Under the pieces are notes generated by a model that was not told the origin of the DNA, ran no database searches, and was given only the letters and a program-made list of their open reading frames with translations. This document shows positions 53,806-62,827 of a stretch of DNA of 64,000 nucleotides, piece by piece. Made by a program: the position numbers and the translations under genes. The stretch lies in assembly GCF_030064165.1 (NCBI RefSeq), contig NZ_CP125947.1:4650001-4714000 (forward strand), in the 5' to 3' direction. The DNA is from Comamonas resistens (GTDB taxonomy: Bacteria; Pseudomonadota; Gammaproteobacteria; Burkholderiales; Burkholderiaceae_C). Position 1 is the stretch's first letter, and each line of letters begins with the position of its first letter.

Positions 53806-53815
53806 GTGTTACTCC

Positions 53816-54136
53816 TCAGGCGGCCTTGATTTCGGCGCCGCTGGACTTGAACACGCGAACACGTGTGCCGTCGGCGTTCACCTTGATGCCCACGCGATCG
53901 GCCTTGCCAGTCGCTGCATTGAAGATGGCCACGTTGGATTGGTGGATAGGCATGGCCTTTTCCACGATACCGCCGGTGGTGCCCTTCATGGGGTTAGGCT
54001 TGGTGTGCTTCTTCACCAGGTTGATGCCATCGATCAACAGGTGGGAGTCGTCCGTGCGAGCCGAGACCACGCCTTGCTTGCCTTTGTCACGGCCGGTCAG
54101 CACGATGACTTGGTCGCCCTTGCGAATCTTGTTCAT
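53816..54136 (-). CDS. rplX: 50S ribosomal protein L24
   Basis: L24 (106 aa) is an assembly initiator near the tunnel exit. The KOW motif is at the N-terminus ([26 protein letters not shown]), followed by [38 protein letters not shown]. It follows rplN by 10 bp. Confidence 0.98.
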   Translation of the reverse strand: MNKIRKGDQVIVLTGRDKGKQGVVSARTDDSHLLIDGINLVKKHTKPNPMKGTTGGIVEKAMPIHQSNVAIFNAATGKADRVGIKVNADGTRVRVFKSSGAEIKAA

Positions 54137-54146
54137 GGTGCTTCCT

Positions 54147-54515
54147 TTAGAGAACTTCAGGTGCCAGGGACACGATCTTCATGAACTTTTCGGTACGCAG
54201 TTCACGAGTCACGGGGCCAAAGATGCGGGTGCCGATAGGCTCCAGCTTGGCGTTCAGCAGCACGGCGGCATTGCCGTCGAACTTCACGAGCGAACCGTCT
54301 GCACGACGGATGCCCTTAGCGGTACGCACCACCACAGCACTGTAGACCTCGCCTTTTTTGACGCGGCCACGAGGAGCTGCTTCCTTGATGCTCACCTTGA
54401 TGATGTCGCCAACACTTGCATAGCGACGATGAGAGCCGCCCAGCACCTTAATGCACTGAACAGACTTCGCGCCGGTGTTGTCGGCAACCTCTAACCGAGA
54501 TTCTGTTTGGATCAT
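54147..54515 (-). CDS. rplN: 50S ribosomal protein L14, first gene of the cluster
   Basis: L14 (122 aa) contributes to an intersubunit bridge. It has [56 protein letters not shown], which is the L14 signature, and the end [26 protein letters not shown]. The ATG is at 54515. In E. coli rpsQ and the rest of the S10 operon precede rplN; here they do not, and the gene has its own promoter about 165 bp upstream. Confidence 0.98.
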   Translation of the reverse strand: MIQTESRLEVADNTGAKSVQCIKVLGGSHRRYASVGDIIKVSIKEAAPRGRVKKGEVYSAVVVRTAKGIRRADGSLVKFDGNAAVLLNAKLEPIGTRIFGPVTRELRTEKFMKIVSLAPEVL

Positions 54516-54649
54516 TTCAATATTCCCAACTTGCTCCAGCAACGCCCGACAGCCCCAGAGTCTTCTCAAGGGCCGATCAAGCAGCCAGTCAGTCTTGGGC
54601 CCGTCGTCCACATCGCGAACCATTTCGCAATGCTTCCACTGGGCAGAAC

Positions 54650-54674
54650 GCTTCACGCTTTTTACACGTGAAGC
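54650..54674 (-). other. Hairpin at the start of the spc leader
   Basis: GCTTCAC (54650-54656) and GTGAAGC (54668-54674) form a perfect 7-bp stem with an 11-base loop. It begins a few bases after the predicted -10 box, so it would cap the 5' end of the ribosomal transcript. The rest of the leader, about 135 nt to rplN, holds no recognised gene or riboswitch. Confidence 0.5.
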
Positions 54675-54679
54675 ATGAG

Positions 54680-54708
54680 ATTGTCGCAGGATTTCCGTTT
54701 AACGTCAA
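54680..54708 (-). promoter_or_regulatory. Sigma-70-type promoter of the spc-alpha cluster
   Basis: On the minus strand the sequence is TTGACG (54708-54703), a 17-bp spacer, and GACAAT (54685-54680). The -35 box is five of six and the -10 four of six to consensus. It is the best promoter in the 448-bp gap between glpD and rplN. The remainder, 54709-54963, is AT-richer around 54820-54850 and I see no gene in it. Confidence 0.6.
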
Positions 54709-54963
54709 GCCCTTAGCCTGCAATAACCGCAGCTTCGTCGAGGCTGCCGCACAGCCGCTTCGCCGCCCCCTGCCAGCAATATCAAAAACATAGCGAGCAG
54801 CGCATGCAACACCTTGATTCCAAACAATAATTAATCTTTATTGATTGAGCATCAAGCGCTAGCCGCTCCTGTTTTGAGAGAACGCATTTGAGCGCACTCA
54901 TCCCGCACTGTTGCCACCCCGCCACGAGGTCTCGACAATGCAACGGCAAAGGCGCGAAGCAGT

Positions 54964-56559
54964 TCAGCGCTGCTCGGGCAGATATTGCTGAGCCAGTGCC
55001 TGGAACTCGGCCAGCTTGACGTCACAGCCCAGCTCCTGCCCCAGGATTTCAGCCACGCGCGGTGCAACTTCCGCCGCCTTGCGAGCATCAAGGAACAACA
55101 GACGGCTGCGGCGTGCCAGCATGTCTTCCACGGTACGGGCGTATTCGAAGCGGGCCGCAAAACGCACCATGGCCTCGGACAGCCCATCGGTCAGCCAGGC
55201 ATCGACACCTGGCAGGTCGGTCACGCTTGGCGCATCCGTGCCGTAGGAGTGCAAGCCCTGGGTCTGGTTCATGCGGTGCTTGACGGCGGCCTCGGCGGGC
55301 GCCCCCACCAGCGGCAGATGCACGGTCACGCCCGCAGCCCGGGCAGGCAGGCTGCCAATGTGGAAGCACTCGGCCAGCACATCTTCGGCCATGGCGCGGT
55401 AGGTGGTCCATTTGCCGCCCGTCACCGTCACCAGGCCCGTCTTGCTGGACATCACCGTGTGCTCGCGGCTGATCTTCTTGGTGTTCTCGCCATCATCGTC
55501 CTGCGGCTTGACCAGCGGACGCAGGCCCACCCACATGCTGCGCACATCGGCCAGTGTGGGCTGGCGATTCAGGTATTTGCCGGCTTCGGTCAGGATGAAG
55601 TCCAGCTCTTCCTTGAAGGGCAGCGGCTCGCGCGCCAGATCATGGCGCGGCGTGTCTGTGGTGCCCAGAATCACCTTGCCCAGCCATGGCACGGCAAACA
55701 GCACACGGCCGTCAGCGGTCTTGGGCACCAGCAAGGCGTGATCGGTAGGCAGGAAGTCGCGATCGACGACCACGTGCACGCCCTGGCTGGGCGCCACCAT
55801 GGGCTTGACGGGCCGGCCCTGGGCTTCGGCATCCTGCTGGCGGAACAGATCCACCCAAGGACCTGTGGCATTGACCACGCATTTGGCGCGCACCGTGAAA
55901 CCTTGACCGGACTCTGCATCGCGGCAGATCACGCCGGCAACGCGATTGTTTTCGTACACCAGCTTTTCAGCGGGACAGTAATTGACCAGCAAGGCCCCTT
56001 TGGCGGCCGCGGTACGAGCCAGTGCCAGCGCCAGGCGCGCATCGTCAAACTGACCGTCCCAGTACTTGACGCCGCCCTTGAGTCCTTTTTGCTGCACGGT
56101 GGGCAGGTATTTGACGGTCTTGCTGCAGGAGAGGAACTCCGTCGCACCCAGGCCGGCCTTGCCTGCCAGGGCGTCGTACATCTTGAGGCCAATACCGTAG
56201 AAAGGCGTATCCAGCAGCTTGTAGGAAGGCATGACAAAGGCCAGTGGCTGTGCCAGGTGCGGCGCGTTGTGCAGCAACGTTGTGCGCTCGTGCAGTGCCT
56301 CTCGCACCAGCGAGATATTGCCCTGGGCCAGGTAGCGCACACCGCCATGCACTAATTTTGTGGCACGCGAGGACGTGCCCTTGGCAAAGTCCATGGACTC
56401 CAGCAGCACCACCTTGAAACCACGTGCCGCCGCATCCACTGCCACACCCAGACCGGTGGCACCACCGCCAATGATGGCCAGATCATAGGTTTCGGGTTGC
56501 GACAGACGATTCAGTAATTCTGCGCGGGAAGTGGACAAGGGGGACGGTGCAGCGGACAT
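54964..56559 (-). CDS. glpD: Aerobic glycerol-3-phosphate dehydrogenase
   Basis: A 531-residue FAD enzyme that oxidises sn-glycerol-3-phosphate to dihydroxyacetone phosphate at the inner membrane and passes electrons to quinone. The FAD-binding motif is DLAIIGGGATGLGVAVDAAARGFKVVLLE, with GTSSRATKLVHGGVRYL and the C-terminal EFARTVEDML-like FEYARTVEDMLARRSRLLFLDA region. The start has GAGGT 5 nt upstream. It is divergent from glpR across 429 bp, in line with GlpR control. Confidence 0.95.
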   Translation of the reverse strand: MSAAPSPLSTSRAELLNRLSQPETYDLAIIGGGATGLGVAVDAAARGFKVVLLESMDFAKGTSSRATKLVHGGVRYLAQGNISLVREALHERTTLLHNAPHLAQPLAFVMPSYKLLDTPFYGIGLKMYDALAGKAGLGATEFLSCSKTVKYLPTVQQKGLKGGVKYWDGQFDDARLALALARTAAAKGALLVNYCPAEKLVYENNRVAGVICRDAESGQGFTVRAKCVVNATGPWVDLFRQQDAEAQGRPVKPMVAPSQGVHVVVDRDFLPTDHALLVPKTADGRVLFAVPWLGKVILGTTDTPRHDLAREPLPFKEELDFILTEAGKYLNRQPTLADVRSMWVGLRPLVKPQDDDGENTKKISREHTVMSSKTGLVTVTGGKWTTYRAMAEDVLAECFHIGSLPARAAGVTVHLPLVGAPAEAAVKHRMNQTQGLHSYGTDAPSVTDLPGVDAWLTDGLSEAMVRFAARFEYARTVEDMLARRSRLLFLDARKAAEVAPRVAEILGQELGCDVKLAEFQALAQQYLPEQR

Positions 56560-56988
56560 GAGTACCTCGTTGATTCAGCATCGCCAATGCAGGCCTGTGC
56601 CAAGCGTAGCGCGGCGGACTGGCATGGGCGATATCGGAGTGCGCCGGATTTTCGCTCTTTTTTCAAATCTCTGCGCGTTTCAATTTGATTTCTTTCGTTT
56701 TCGTTCGATAAGAGCCATCGCAGACCTATCCAGACGCAGCCAGCCAGCTTTTCAACAATTTATGACAGCCCCGTGAACCCATCGTGCAGCTGTAGTCTGC
56801 GCAGGTGATTCGGGAAGAGCCTCTTTACGAGCCCAAAGATCCATAAATACAAGCATCAAGCAGCAAAGTCGGCGGTAACGCGCCCTGGTCAGTGCGGGTT
56901 TCCTTTGGTTTCGGTTTAAAGTGCCGACTGCCGCGCCTGATTGCTTAGTTGTACCAACGGGCTTTGTTTCCTTCATTCCATCGACGCC
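56560..56988. promoter_or_regulatory. Divergent glpD / glpR promoter region
   Basis: A 429-bp gap without a credible gene. It is T-rich at 56640-56710. A run TTTCGTTTTCGTTCGATAA at about 56694-56712 resembles GlpR operator half-sites (TTCG repeats) and is the best candidate operator, though the match is not strong enough to be certain. No convincing paired -35/-10 could be fixed by eye. Confidence 0.35.
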
Positions 56989-57753
56989 GTGAACTCCAAC
57001 CCCCGTCAATTGCAGCTTGTAGAAGAAGTCCGCGCCCGCCAGTCCACCTCGGTGGAGCAACTGGCGGAAATTCTGGGCGTGACCCTGCAAACCGTACGCC
57101 GCGATATCCAGAAGCTGGCCGACGCCGGCCTGCTGGTGCGTTTTCACGGCGGGGTTCGCGTGCCCAGCGCCACCGTGGAGAACCTGGCCCACACTCAGCG
57201 CCAGGTGCTGCACGCCGAAGGCAAGATGCGTATCGCGCGTGCCGTGGCCGAGGCCGTTCCCAACGGCTGTTCGCTGATTCTGAACATCGGCACCACGACC
57301 GAAGCCGTGGCCCAGGCGCTGCTGCAGCACAAGGGCCTGCGCGTCATCACCAACAACCTCAACGTGGCCGCCATCCTCAGCAGCAATGCGGACTGCGAGG
57401 TCATCGTCGCCGGCGGCGTGGTGCGCACGCGCGACCGCGGCATCGTGGGCGAGGCAGCGGTGGACTTCATGCGCCAGTTCAAGGTGGACATCGCCGTGAT
57501 CGGCATCTCGGCCATCGAGTCCGACGGCAGCCTGCGCGACTTCGACCTGCGCGAGGTCAAGGTCGCGCAGACCATCATCGGCCAGTCGCGTGAAGTCTGG
57601 CTGGCCGCCGACCACAGCAAGTTCAGCCGTCAGGCCATGGTGGAGCTGGCACGCCTGAACCAGATCGATCGCCTCTTTACCGATGTGCAGCCTTCTGCCC
57701 CCTTCGATGCGCTGCTGCGCGACGCCGAAGTGCAGTGCACGATTGCGCAATGA
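56989..57753 (+). CDS. glpR: Glycerol-3-phosphate regulon repressor GlpR (DeoR family)
   Basis: A 254-residue repressor starting at GTG 56989. The DeoR helix-turn-helix is at residues 5-58 (RQLQLVEEVRARQSTSVEQLAEILGVTLQTVRRDIQKLADAGLLVRFHGG). The sugar-phosphate-sensing domain has NIGTTTEAVAQALL, ITNNLNVAAIL, GGVVRTRDRGIVGEAAVDFMRQFKVDIAVIGISAIESDGSLRDFD and AADHSKFSRQAMV, collinear with E. coli GlpR. It should repress glpD and glpK and be released by glycerol-3-phosphate. It overlaps the next gene by 4 bp (ATGA). Confidence 0.93.
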   Translation: MNSNPRQLQLVEEVRARQSTSVEQLAEILGVTLQTVRRDIQKLADAGLLVRFHGGVRVPSATVENLAHTQRQVLHAEGKMRIARAVAEAVPNGCSLILNIGTTTEAVAQALLQHKGLRVITNNLNVAAILSSNADCEVIVAGGVVRTRDRGIVGEAAVDFMRQFKVDIAVIGISAIESDGSLRDFDLREVKVAQTIIGQSREVWLAADHSKFSRQAMVELARLNQIDRLFTDVQPSAPFDALLRDAEVQCTIAQ

Positions 57754-58250
57754 CCCGCCACCTGCTGAACCACATCCGCCCTGCTCTGCCCAGCGATGCG
57801 GCAGGCATCAGCGAGCTGCTGCACGGCATAGGCTGGTTCAAGGCTTATGAAGACCGCAGCGTTGCACAAAACACCGAAGCCATCCAATCACTGTTGATCT
57901 GCGCCCATGCGGAGCCCGAGCGCAGCCTGCTGCTGGTGGCCGAAGACGCCCAGCAGCGCCTGAACGGCTACTGCGCCATCCACTGGCTGCCTGTGGCCGT
58001 GCTGCAAGGCTGGGAAGGCTATGTCAGCGAGCTGTTCATTGCCGAGCGCGCACGCGGCCTGGGTCTGGGCCAGCAGTTGCTGGACGCTGCCACCGAGGCG
58101 GCGCGCGCGCGCGACTGCCTGCGCATCTGGCTGGTCAACAACCGTGAGCGCCCGTCCTATGCACGGGGCTTTTATTCACAGCAGGGCTGGTCCGAGCAAG
58201 CCGAGATGGCCCGCTTTGTCCTGCCCCTGCGAACCTTGGACAACTCATGA
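57750..58250 (+). CDS. GNAT family N-acetyltransferase between glpR and glpK
   Basis: A 166-residue acetyltransferase. The acetyl-CoA-binding motif A is in [37 protein letters not shown], followed by [14 protein letters not shown] (motif B). It is translationally coupled by 4-bp overlaps to glpR before it and glpK after it, so it belongs to the glycerol operon. The substrate is unknown; it may acetylate a small amine or a protein of the pathway, but the sequence cannot show this. Confidence 0.88.
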   Translation: MTRHLLNHIRPALPSDAAGISELLHGIGWFKAYEDRSVAQNTEAIQSLLICAHAEPERSLLLVAEDAQQRLNGYCAIHWLPVAVLQGWEGYVSELFIAERARGLGLGQQLLDAATEAARARDCLRIWLVNNRERPSYARGFYSQQGWSEQAEMARFVLPLRTLDNS

Positions 58251-59755
58251 CCACCTATCTGCTTGCTCTGGACCAGGGCACTTCCAGCTCCCGCTCCATC
58301 GTGTTTGACGCCCAGGGCCGCCTTGTGGCCTCGGCGCAGCTGGAGCTGCCGCAGATCTATCCTCGTCCGGGCTGGGTGGAACATGACCCTCAGGAAATCT
58401 GGCGCACCCAGCTGAGCACCGCCAGGGAGGCCCTGACCAAGGCAGGCCTGACGGCCCGCGACATCCGCGCCGTGGGCATCACCAACCAGCGCGAAACCAC
58501 CGTGGTCTGGAACCGCAAGACCGGCGCGCCCATCCATCACGCCATCGTCTGGCAGGATCGCCGCGCCGAGCCAATTTGCGCCGCGCTGCGCGAGGCCGGC
58601 ATGGCCGACACCATCCAGCAAAAGACGGGCCTGCTGATCGATGCCTATTTCTCGGGCAGCAAGCTGCAATGGCTGCTGGACCATGTGCCCGGCGCCCGCT
58701 CGGCCGCCGAAGCCGGCGATCTGGCTTTCGGCACGGTGGACTGCTGGCTGATCTGGCAGCTCACGGGTGGCGCATCAGGTACAGGTCGTCATGTCACCGA
58801 TGTCAGCAATGCCAGCCGCACCATGCTGTTCAACGTCCACACCAACCAATGGGACGACGAACTGCTGGCCGCGCTGCGCATTCCCAGGTCGCTGCTGCCC
58901 GAGGTTCTGCCTTCGGCGGCCGACTTCGGCAAGACCGCTGCGGAGGTGCTGGGCGGCGAGATTGCGATTGGCGGCGTGGCCGGCGACCAGCAGTCCGCCC
59001 TCTTCGGCCAGGCCTGCTTCACGGCCGGCATGGCCAAGAACACCTATGGCACGGGCTGCTTCATGCTGATGCACACGGGCGGCAAGTTCCAGACCTCGGC
59101 CAATGGCCTGCTGACCACTGCGGCCGCGCAGCCCACCGCTACGCCTCTGTTCGCACAGGAAGGCAGCGTGTTCGTGGGCGGTGCCGTGGTGCAATGGCTG
59201 CGCGACGGCCTGCAGGCCATAGAACACAGCGGCCAGGTGCAACAACTGGCCGAAAGCGTGCCCGACAGCGGTGGCGTGATGATGGTGCCGGCCTTCACCG
59301 GCCTGGGCGCGCCCTACTGGAAGCCTGACGCACGCGGCACTATCACCGGCCTGACGCGCGGCACCACCATTGCCCATATTGCCCGCGCGGCACTGGAATC
59401 CATTGCCTACCAAAGCGCCGCCCTGCTGCTGGCCATGAGCCGCGATGCCGTTGCCCGCGGCGGCACGCCTGTCAGCGAGCTGCGCGTGGACGGCGGCGCC
59501 TGCGTGAACAATCTGCTGATGCAGTTCCAGGCCGATCTGCTGGGCATTCCTGTGGTTCGCCCCGCCTGCGTGGAAACCACCGCCCTGGGCGCCGCCTATC
59601 TGGCCGGCCTGGCCACAGGCGTGTATCAGAGCACCGAAGAGCTGTCCGCCCTGTGGAAGGCCGAGCGCCGCTTTGTCCCCACGCTGAGCAAGGAACGCGC
59701 CGACGAGCTGATGCAGCGCTGGGAGCAGGCCGTGCGCCAAACCACGGCCCTGTAA
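58247..59755 (+). CDS. glpK: Glycerol kinase
   Basis: A 502-residue FGGY kinase that phosphorylates glycerol to sn-glycerol-3-phosphate. It has [21 protein letters not shown], the FGGY signatures [29 protein letters not shown] and [25 protein letters not shown], and the ATP-site block [29 protein letters not shown]. It overlaps the preceding GNAT gene by 4 bp and is followed by a terminator, so it is the last gene of glpR-GNAT-glpK. Confidence 0.96.
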   Translation: MTTYLLALDQGTSSSRSIVFDAQGRLVASAQLELPQIYPRPGWVEHDPQEIWRTQLSTAREALTKAGLTARDIRAVGITNQRETTVVWNRKTGAPIHHAIVWQDRRAEPICAALREAGMADTIQQKTGLLIDAYFSGSKLQWLLDHVPGARSAAEAGDLAFGTVDCWLIWQLTGGASGTGRHVTDVSNASRTMLFNVHTNQWDDELLAALRIPRSLLPEVLPSAADFGKTAAEVLGGEIAIGGVAGDQQSALFGQACFTAGMAKNTYGTGCFMLMHTGGKFQTSANGLLTTAAAQPTATPLFAQEGSVFVGGAVVQWLRDGLQAIEHSGQVQQLAESVPDSGGVMMVPAFTGLGAPYWKPDARGTITGLTRGTTIAHIARAALESIAYQSAALLLAMSRDAVARGGTPVSELRVDGGACVNNLLMQFQADLLGIPVVRPACVETTALGAAYLAGLATGVYQSTEELSALWKAERRFVPTLSKERADELMQRWEQAVRQTTAL

Positions 59756-59767
59756 ATCCAAAAAATC

Positions 59768-59784
59768 ATAGCTGCCAGCGCTTG
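59768..59784 (+). repeat. Intergenic repeat motif ATAGCTGCCAGCGCTTG
   Basis: This motif follows glpK. A near-identical string (ATAGCTACTAGCGCTTG) lies inside the acyl-CoA carboxylase gene at 28480-28498 on the minus strand, and related strings lie at 62777-62807, 40928-40954 and 30001-30019. It appears to be a short intergenic repeat family of this genome. Confidence 0.5.
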
Positions 59785-59814
59785 ACAGACAATCGTCAAA
59801 GGCCGAAAGACCAT

Positions 59815-59842
59815 AAAAAAGGGATGCAGACGCATCCCTTTC
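59815..59842. terminator. Bidirectional terminator between glpK and aqpZ
   Basis: GGGATGC and GCATCCC form a 7-bp stem with an AGAC loop, preceded by six As and followed by TTTCTT. It separates the convergent glpK and aqpZ genes. Confidence 0.85.
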
Positions 59843-59863
59843 TTGCTTCAAGCGCGAGGCCGC

Positions 59864-60562
59864 TCAGTCCTCGTCACCCAGCAAAGCCTTGTGAATCAGC
59901 GCGCCGATGACGGCGCCCACAATGGGAGCCAGCCAGAACAACCACAGTTGCTCCAGAGCAATCGAGGGGCCTAACAGCGCGGGACCCGTGCTGCGTGCGG
60001 GGTTGACCGAGGTATTGGTCACGGGAATCGAGATCAGGTGGATCAGCGTCAGGCACAAGCCGATGCTCATGCCCGCAAAGCCGACAGCCGCCTTCTTGGT
60101 GGTGGAGCCCAGAATCACCAGCAGGAAGATCGCCGTCAGCACCACTTCGGTCACCAGCGCGGCCGTCATATTGAACTTGCCGGGGGAATGCTCGCCAAAG
60201 CCGTTGGTCGCCAGATCGGTCACATTGGCACCGGCCTTGCCCGTGGCAATCAGATACAGCACGGCAGCTGCAGCAATCGCCCCCAGCACCTGGGAGATGA
60301 TGTAGCCGGGCAGCTCGGCCGCGCGGAAGCGCCCGGCCACCATCAGGCCCACGGACACGGCCGGATTGAAATGTCCGCCGGACACCGGACCGAAGGCATA
60401 GGCGCCCGTCAGCACCGTCAAACCGAAGGCGAAAGACACGCCCAGCAGGCCTATGCCCACTTCCGGGAAAGCCGCCGCCAGCACCGCGCTGCCGCAGCCG
60501 CCAAAGGTGAGCCAGAACGTGCCCAGAAACTCCGCCGACCACTTTTTGACATTGGATGCCAT
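59864..60562 (-). CDS. aqpZ: Aquaporin Z
   Basis: A 232-residue water channel with six TM segments. The two NPA loops are [14 protein letters not shown] and the second [15 protein letters not shown]. The block [19 protein letters not shown], with the selectivity-filter His and Arg, is the AqpZ pattern; the aquaglyceroporin GlpF has Asp after NPAR and a wider filter. It should therefore carry water rather than glycerol, even though it sits beside the glycerol operon. The ATG at 60562 has GGGAGAG upstream. Confidence 0.93.
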   Translation of the reverse strand: MASNVKKWSAEFLGTFWLTFGGCGSAVLAAAFPEVGIGLLGVSFAFGLTVLTGAYAFGPVSGGHFNPAVSVGLMVAGRFRAAELPGYIISQVLGAIAAAAVLYLIATGKAGANVTDLATNGFGEHSPGKFNMTAALVTEVVLTAIFLLVILGSTTKKAAVGFAGMSIGLCLTLIHLISIPVTNTSVNPARSTGPALLGPSIALEQLWLFWLAPIVGAVIGALIHKALLGDED

Positions 60563-60661
60563 GATTGCTCTCCCAGGTTTCAATGAATGCTGCCTTGTGA
60601 CACACAAGGCATGACGCCAGACATCTTAAAAAGCGCATTGCGAAATGCACAAGGCACAAAT

Positions 60662-61840
60662 GTGAACAATCTGCGACATCATTTGCCGCTTTCCACACTG
60701 CTGCTCGGCCTTTTGCTGACGGCCTGCAGCAGCACGCCGCAGACCGCCGCAACCATCTGCAGCAGCCCTGCGGCCATCCCCTGGACGCTGCTGGGCGAGG
60801 TTCGCTGGCCCCACGATTTGCAGTTTGCAGGCACAAGCGTCGGCGGCCTGTCCGCCATCGACTACGACCCCGGCCGAGATCTGTATTACCTGGCCAGTGA
60901 TGACCGGTCGGCGCAGGACCCGGCACGTTTTTACACGGCTCGCATCCGCTATGACGGAACAGGTCTGCACGAGGTCAGCCTGCAAAGTGTCATTCCTTTG
61001 CGAGGCCCGAACCAGCAATTGTTCGCCAACAGCAGAGCACCCGAACCGGGCATTGCCAGGCCCGACGCCGAAGCCCTGCGCGTGCTGCCTGGAGGCAGGT
61101 CACTGCTCTGGAGTTCCGAGGGTGATTTCGCGCGCGGCTTTGGCCCGCAAATCATCGAGTCGGCTACCGATGGAAGCTGGCAACGGCAGTGGCCTTTGCC
61201 GCCCGGCCACGGCCTGCCACGCCAGGCTGGCCAGGGGCCGCGCAACAACTTCACGCTGGAGGCGATGGCGATCAGCGACGATGGCCAAACGCTGTGGGTC
61301 GCCATGGAAGCACCGCTCAGGCAGGACGGAGCCATGCCCTCCCCTGGCAAGACCGGCGGCGCCGTGCGCATCACGGCCTATGACATGGCCACGCAGCAGC
61401 CGGTGCGCCAGCTGGCTTATCTGCCGGACGCGCTGCCTACCGGGCTTTGGATGCCGCGCCGAGCGCTCAACGGCATCAGCGAGATCCTGGCCGATGGCCC
61501 CGATCATCTACTGGTGCTGGAGCGCTTCTTCGCACCGCCACTGCACTTCGGTGCGCGTATCTACCGCATCAGCACCCGCCCGGACGCCGGCAGCGACACG
61601 CTGAATCAGCCCCAACTCACACCCGGCAACCACCAGCCGCTCTCAAAAACGCTAGTGCTGGACCTGGCCGACGCCGGCCTGCGCTCTGTGGACAACATCG
61701 AGGGCATGAGCTGGGGACCGCCCCTGCCCGATGGCCGCCGCGTACTGCTGCTGGTCAGCGACAACAACTTCAACCCTGCAGAGGTCACCCAGTTTGTCGC
61801 GCTGCGCCAGGAAGCAGGCAGTTGCGCCGCAGGTTTATAG
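60662..61840 (+). CDS. Phytase-like / esterase-like lipoprotein
   Basis: A 392-residue lipoprotein starting at GTG 60662 with AAGG at 7 nt. The lipobox LLTAC lies at residues 18-22. The mature part is a beta-propeller of the esterase-like phytase family (PF13449 type): GGLSAIDYDPGRDLYYLASDDRS, the ARPDAEALRVLPGGRSLLWSSEGDF block, NFTLEAMAISDDGQTLWVAME and VDNIEGMSWGPPLPDGRRVLLLVSDNNF. Catalytic activity is unproven; phosphatase or esterase roles are only suggested for the family. An earlier ATG at 60611 has poor spacing. It is divergent from aqpZ. Confidence 0.82.
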   Translation: MNNLRHHLPLSTLLLGLLLTACSSTPQTAATICSSPAAIPWTLLGEVRWPHDLQFAGTSVGGLSAIDYDPGRDLYYLASDDRSAQDPARFYTARIRYDGTGLHEVSLQSVIPLRGPNQQLFANSRAPEPGIARPDAEALRVLPGGRSLLWSSEGDFARGFGPQIIESATDGSWQRQWPLPPGHGLPRQAGQGPRNNFTLEAMAISDDGQTLWVAMEAPLRQDGAMPSPGKTGGAVRITAYDMATQQPVRQLAYLPDALPTGLWMPRRALNGISEILADGPDHLLVLERFFAPPLHFGARIYRISTRPDAGSDTLNQPQLTPGNHQPLSKTLVLDLADAGLRSVDNIEGMSWGPPLPDGRRVLLLVSDNNFNPAEVTQFVALRQEAGSCAAGL

Positions 61841-61894
61841 TGCCTGTCGGGGCCTGATGTGCAGACCCATTCTTGCAGACCGAATTACCAAACC

Positions 61895-62734
61895 ATGAGC
61901 CAGACGAACACCTTGCAAACCGCTTTTCCTCCCATTGCCTTCATCGGCGGCGGCAATATGGCCAGCGCCATCATCGGCGGGCTGATCCGCCAGGGTGTTC
62001 CGGCCAGCAGCATCACGGTGGTCGAGCCTTTTGAGGCCTCCCGCCAGGCCCTCAAGACCCAGTTCGGCATCGATGCCCTTCCTGCTGCCAGCGATGCACT
62101 GCAAAGCGCGCAGCTCGTGGTCTGGGCCGTCAAGCCACAGAGCTTCAAGGAAGCCGCCGAGCCCGTGGCAGCCTTCACCCGCAATGCACTGCACCTGAGC
62201 GTGGCAGCCGGTATCACCACCGAAAGCGTGGCTGGCTGGACTGGCACACAGCGCATCGTGCGTGCCATGCCCAATACCCCGGCACTGGTCGGCAAGGGCA
62301 TGACCGGCCTGTTTGCCCGCCCCGAAGTGGATGCCGCTGGCAAGGCCTTGATAGCCGCCGTGATCGGCAGCACGGGCGAGCTCACCTGGGTGGAGCAGGA
62401 AGCGCATCTGGACGCCGTGACGGCCCTGTCCGGCTCCGGCCCCGCCTATGTGTTCCTGTTCCTCGAAGCCATGACCCAGGCAGGTGTGGACATGGGCCTG
62501 ACCGCCGAGCAAAGCTACAAGCTGGCCGTGGCCACGTTTGCAGGCGGCTCGGAGCTGGCGGCACGTTCCACGGAGAGCGCCGAAGTCCTGCGCCAGCGCG
62601 TGACCAGCAAGGGGGGCACCACTTATGCGGCCATTACCCATATGCAGGAGAACAAGCTGCCCGAGATCTTCATTGCCGCCATGCGCAAAGCGGAAAAGCG
62701 GGCCCAGGAACTGGCAGCCGAATTCGGCAAATAA
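61895..62734 (+). CDS. proC: Pyrroline-5-carboxylate reductase
   Basis: A 279-residue enzyme for the last step of proline synthesis, reducing P5C with NAD(P)H. The Rossmann motif is IAFIGGGNMASAIIGGLIRQG, with VWAVKPQSFKEA, the RAMPNTPALVGKGMTGL block and the C-terminal signature DAVTALSGSGPAYVFLFLEAM plus SKGGTTYAAI. It starts at ATG 61895, 54 bp after the phytase-like gene, and ends right before a strong terminator. Confidence 0.97.
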   Translation: MSQTNTLQTAFPPIAFIGGGNMASAIIGGLIRQGVPASSITVVEPFEASRQALKTQFGIDALPAASDALQSAQLVVWAVKPQSFKEAAEPVAAFTRNALHLSVAAGITTESVAGWTGTQRIVRAMPNTPALVGKGMTGLFARPEVDAAGKALIAAVIGSTGELTWVEQEAHLDAVTALSGSGPAYVFLFLEAMTQAGVDMGLTAEQSYKLAVATFAGGSELAARSTESAEVLRQRVTSKGGTTYAAITHMQENKLPEIFIAAMRKAEKRAQELAAEFGK

Positions 62735-62760
62735 AAAAACCGGCTTCAGCCGGTTTTTTT
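62733..62760 (+). terminator. Terminator of proC
   Basis: ACCGGC and GCCGGT form the stem with a TTCA loop, preceded by a run of As and followed by seven Ts. It begins at the proC stop codon. Confidence 0.92.
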
Positions 62761-62776
62761 GAGCCTTTTTGGGCTC

Positions 62777-62807
62777 TAGCGCTTGCTCAGCAAGTGCTGG
62801 CAGCTAT
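62777..62807 (+). repeat. Intergenic repeat TAGCGCTTGC..CAGCTAT
   Basis: TAGCGCTTGCTCAGCAAGTGCTGGCAGCTAT contains a near-palindrome (GCGCTTGCT and AGCAAGTGC). Read on the minus strand it gives ATAGCTGCCAGCACTTG, closely matching the repeat after glpK. It lies in the convergent proC-ubiA gap. Confidence 0.5.
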
Positions 62808-62827
62808 CAAAAACGATTAGCCCATGA

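Noticed and set aside
54812..54855. A CTTGAT..ATCAAG inverted repeat in AT-rich DNA upstream of the ribosomal promoter
   Set aside because: Arms are only 6 bp with a long spacer; this is expected by chance in an AT-rich gap.
56900..56940. A second GlpR operator near TTTGGTTTCGGTTTAAAG
   Set aside because: The match to GlpR half-sites is too weak to report as a feature.
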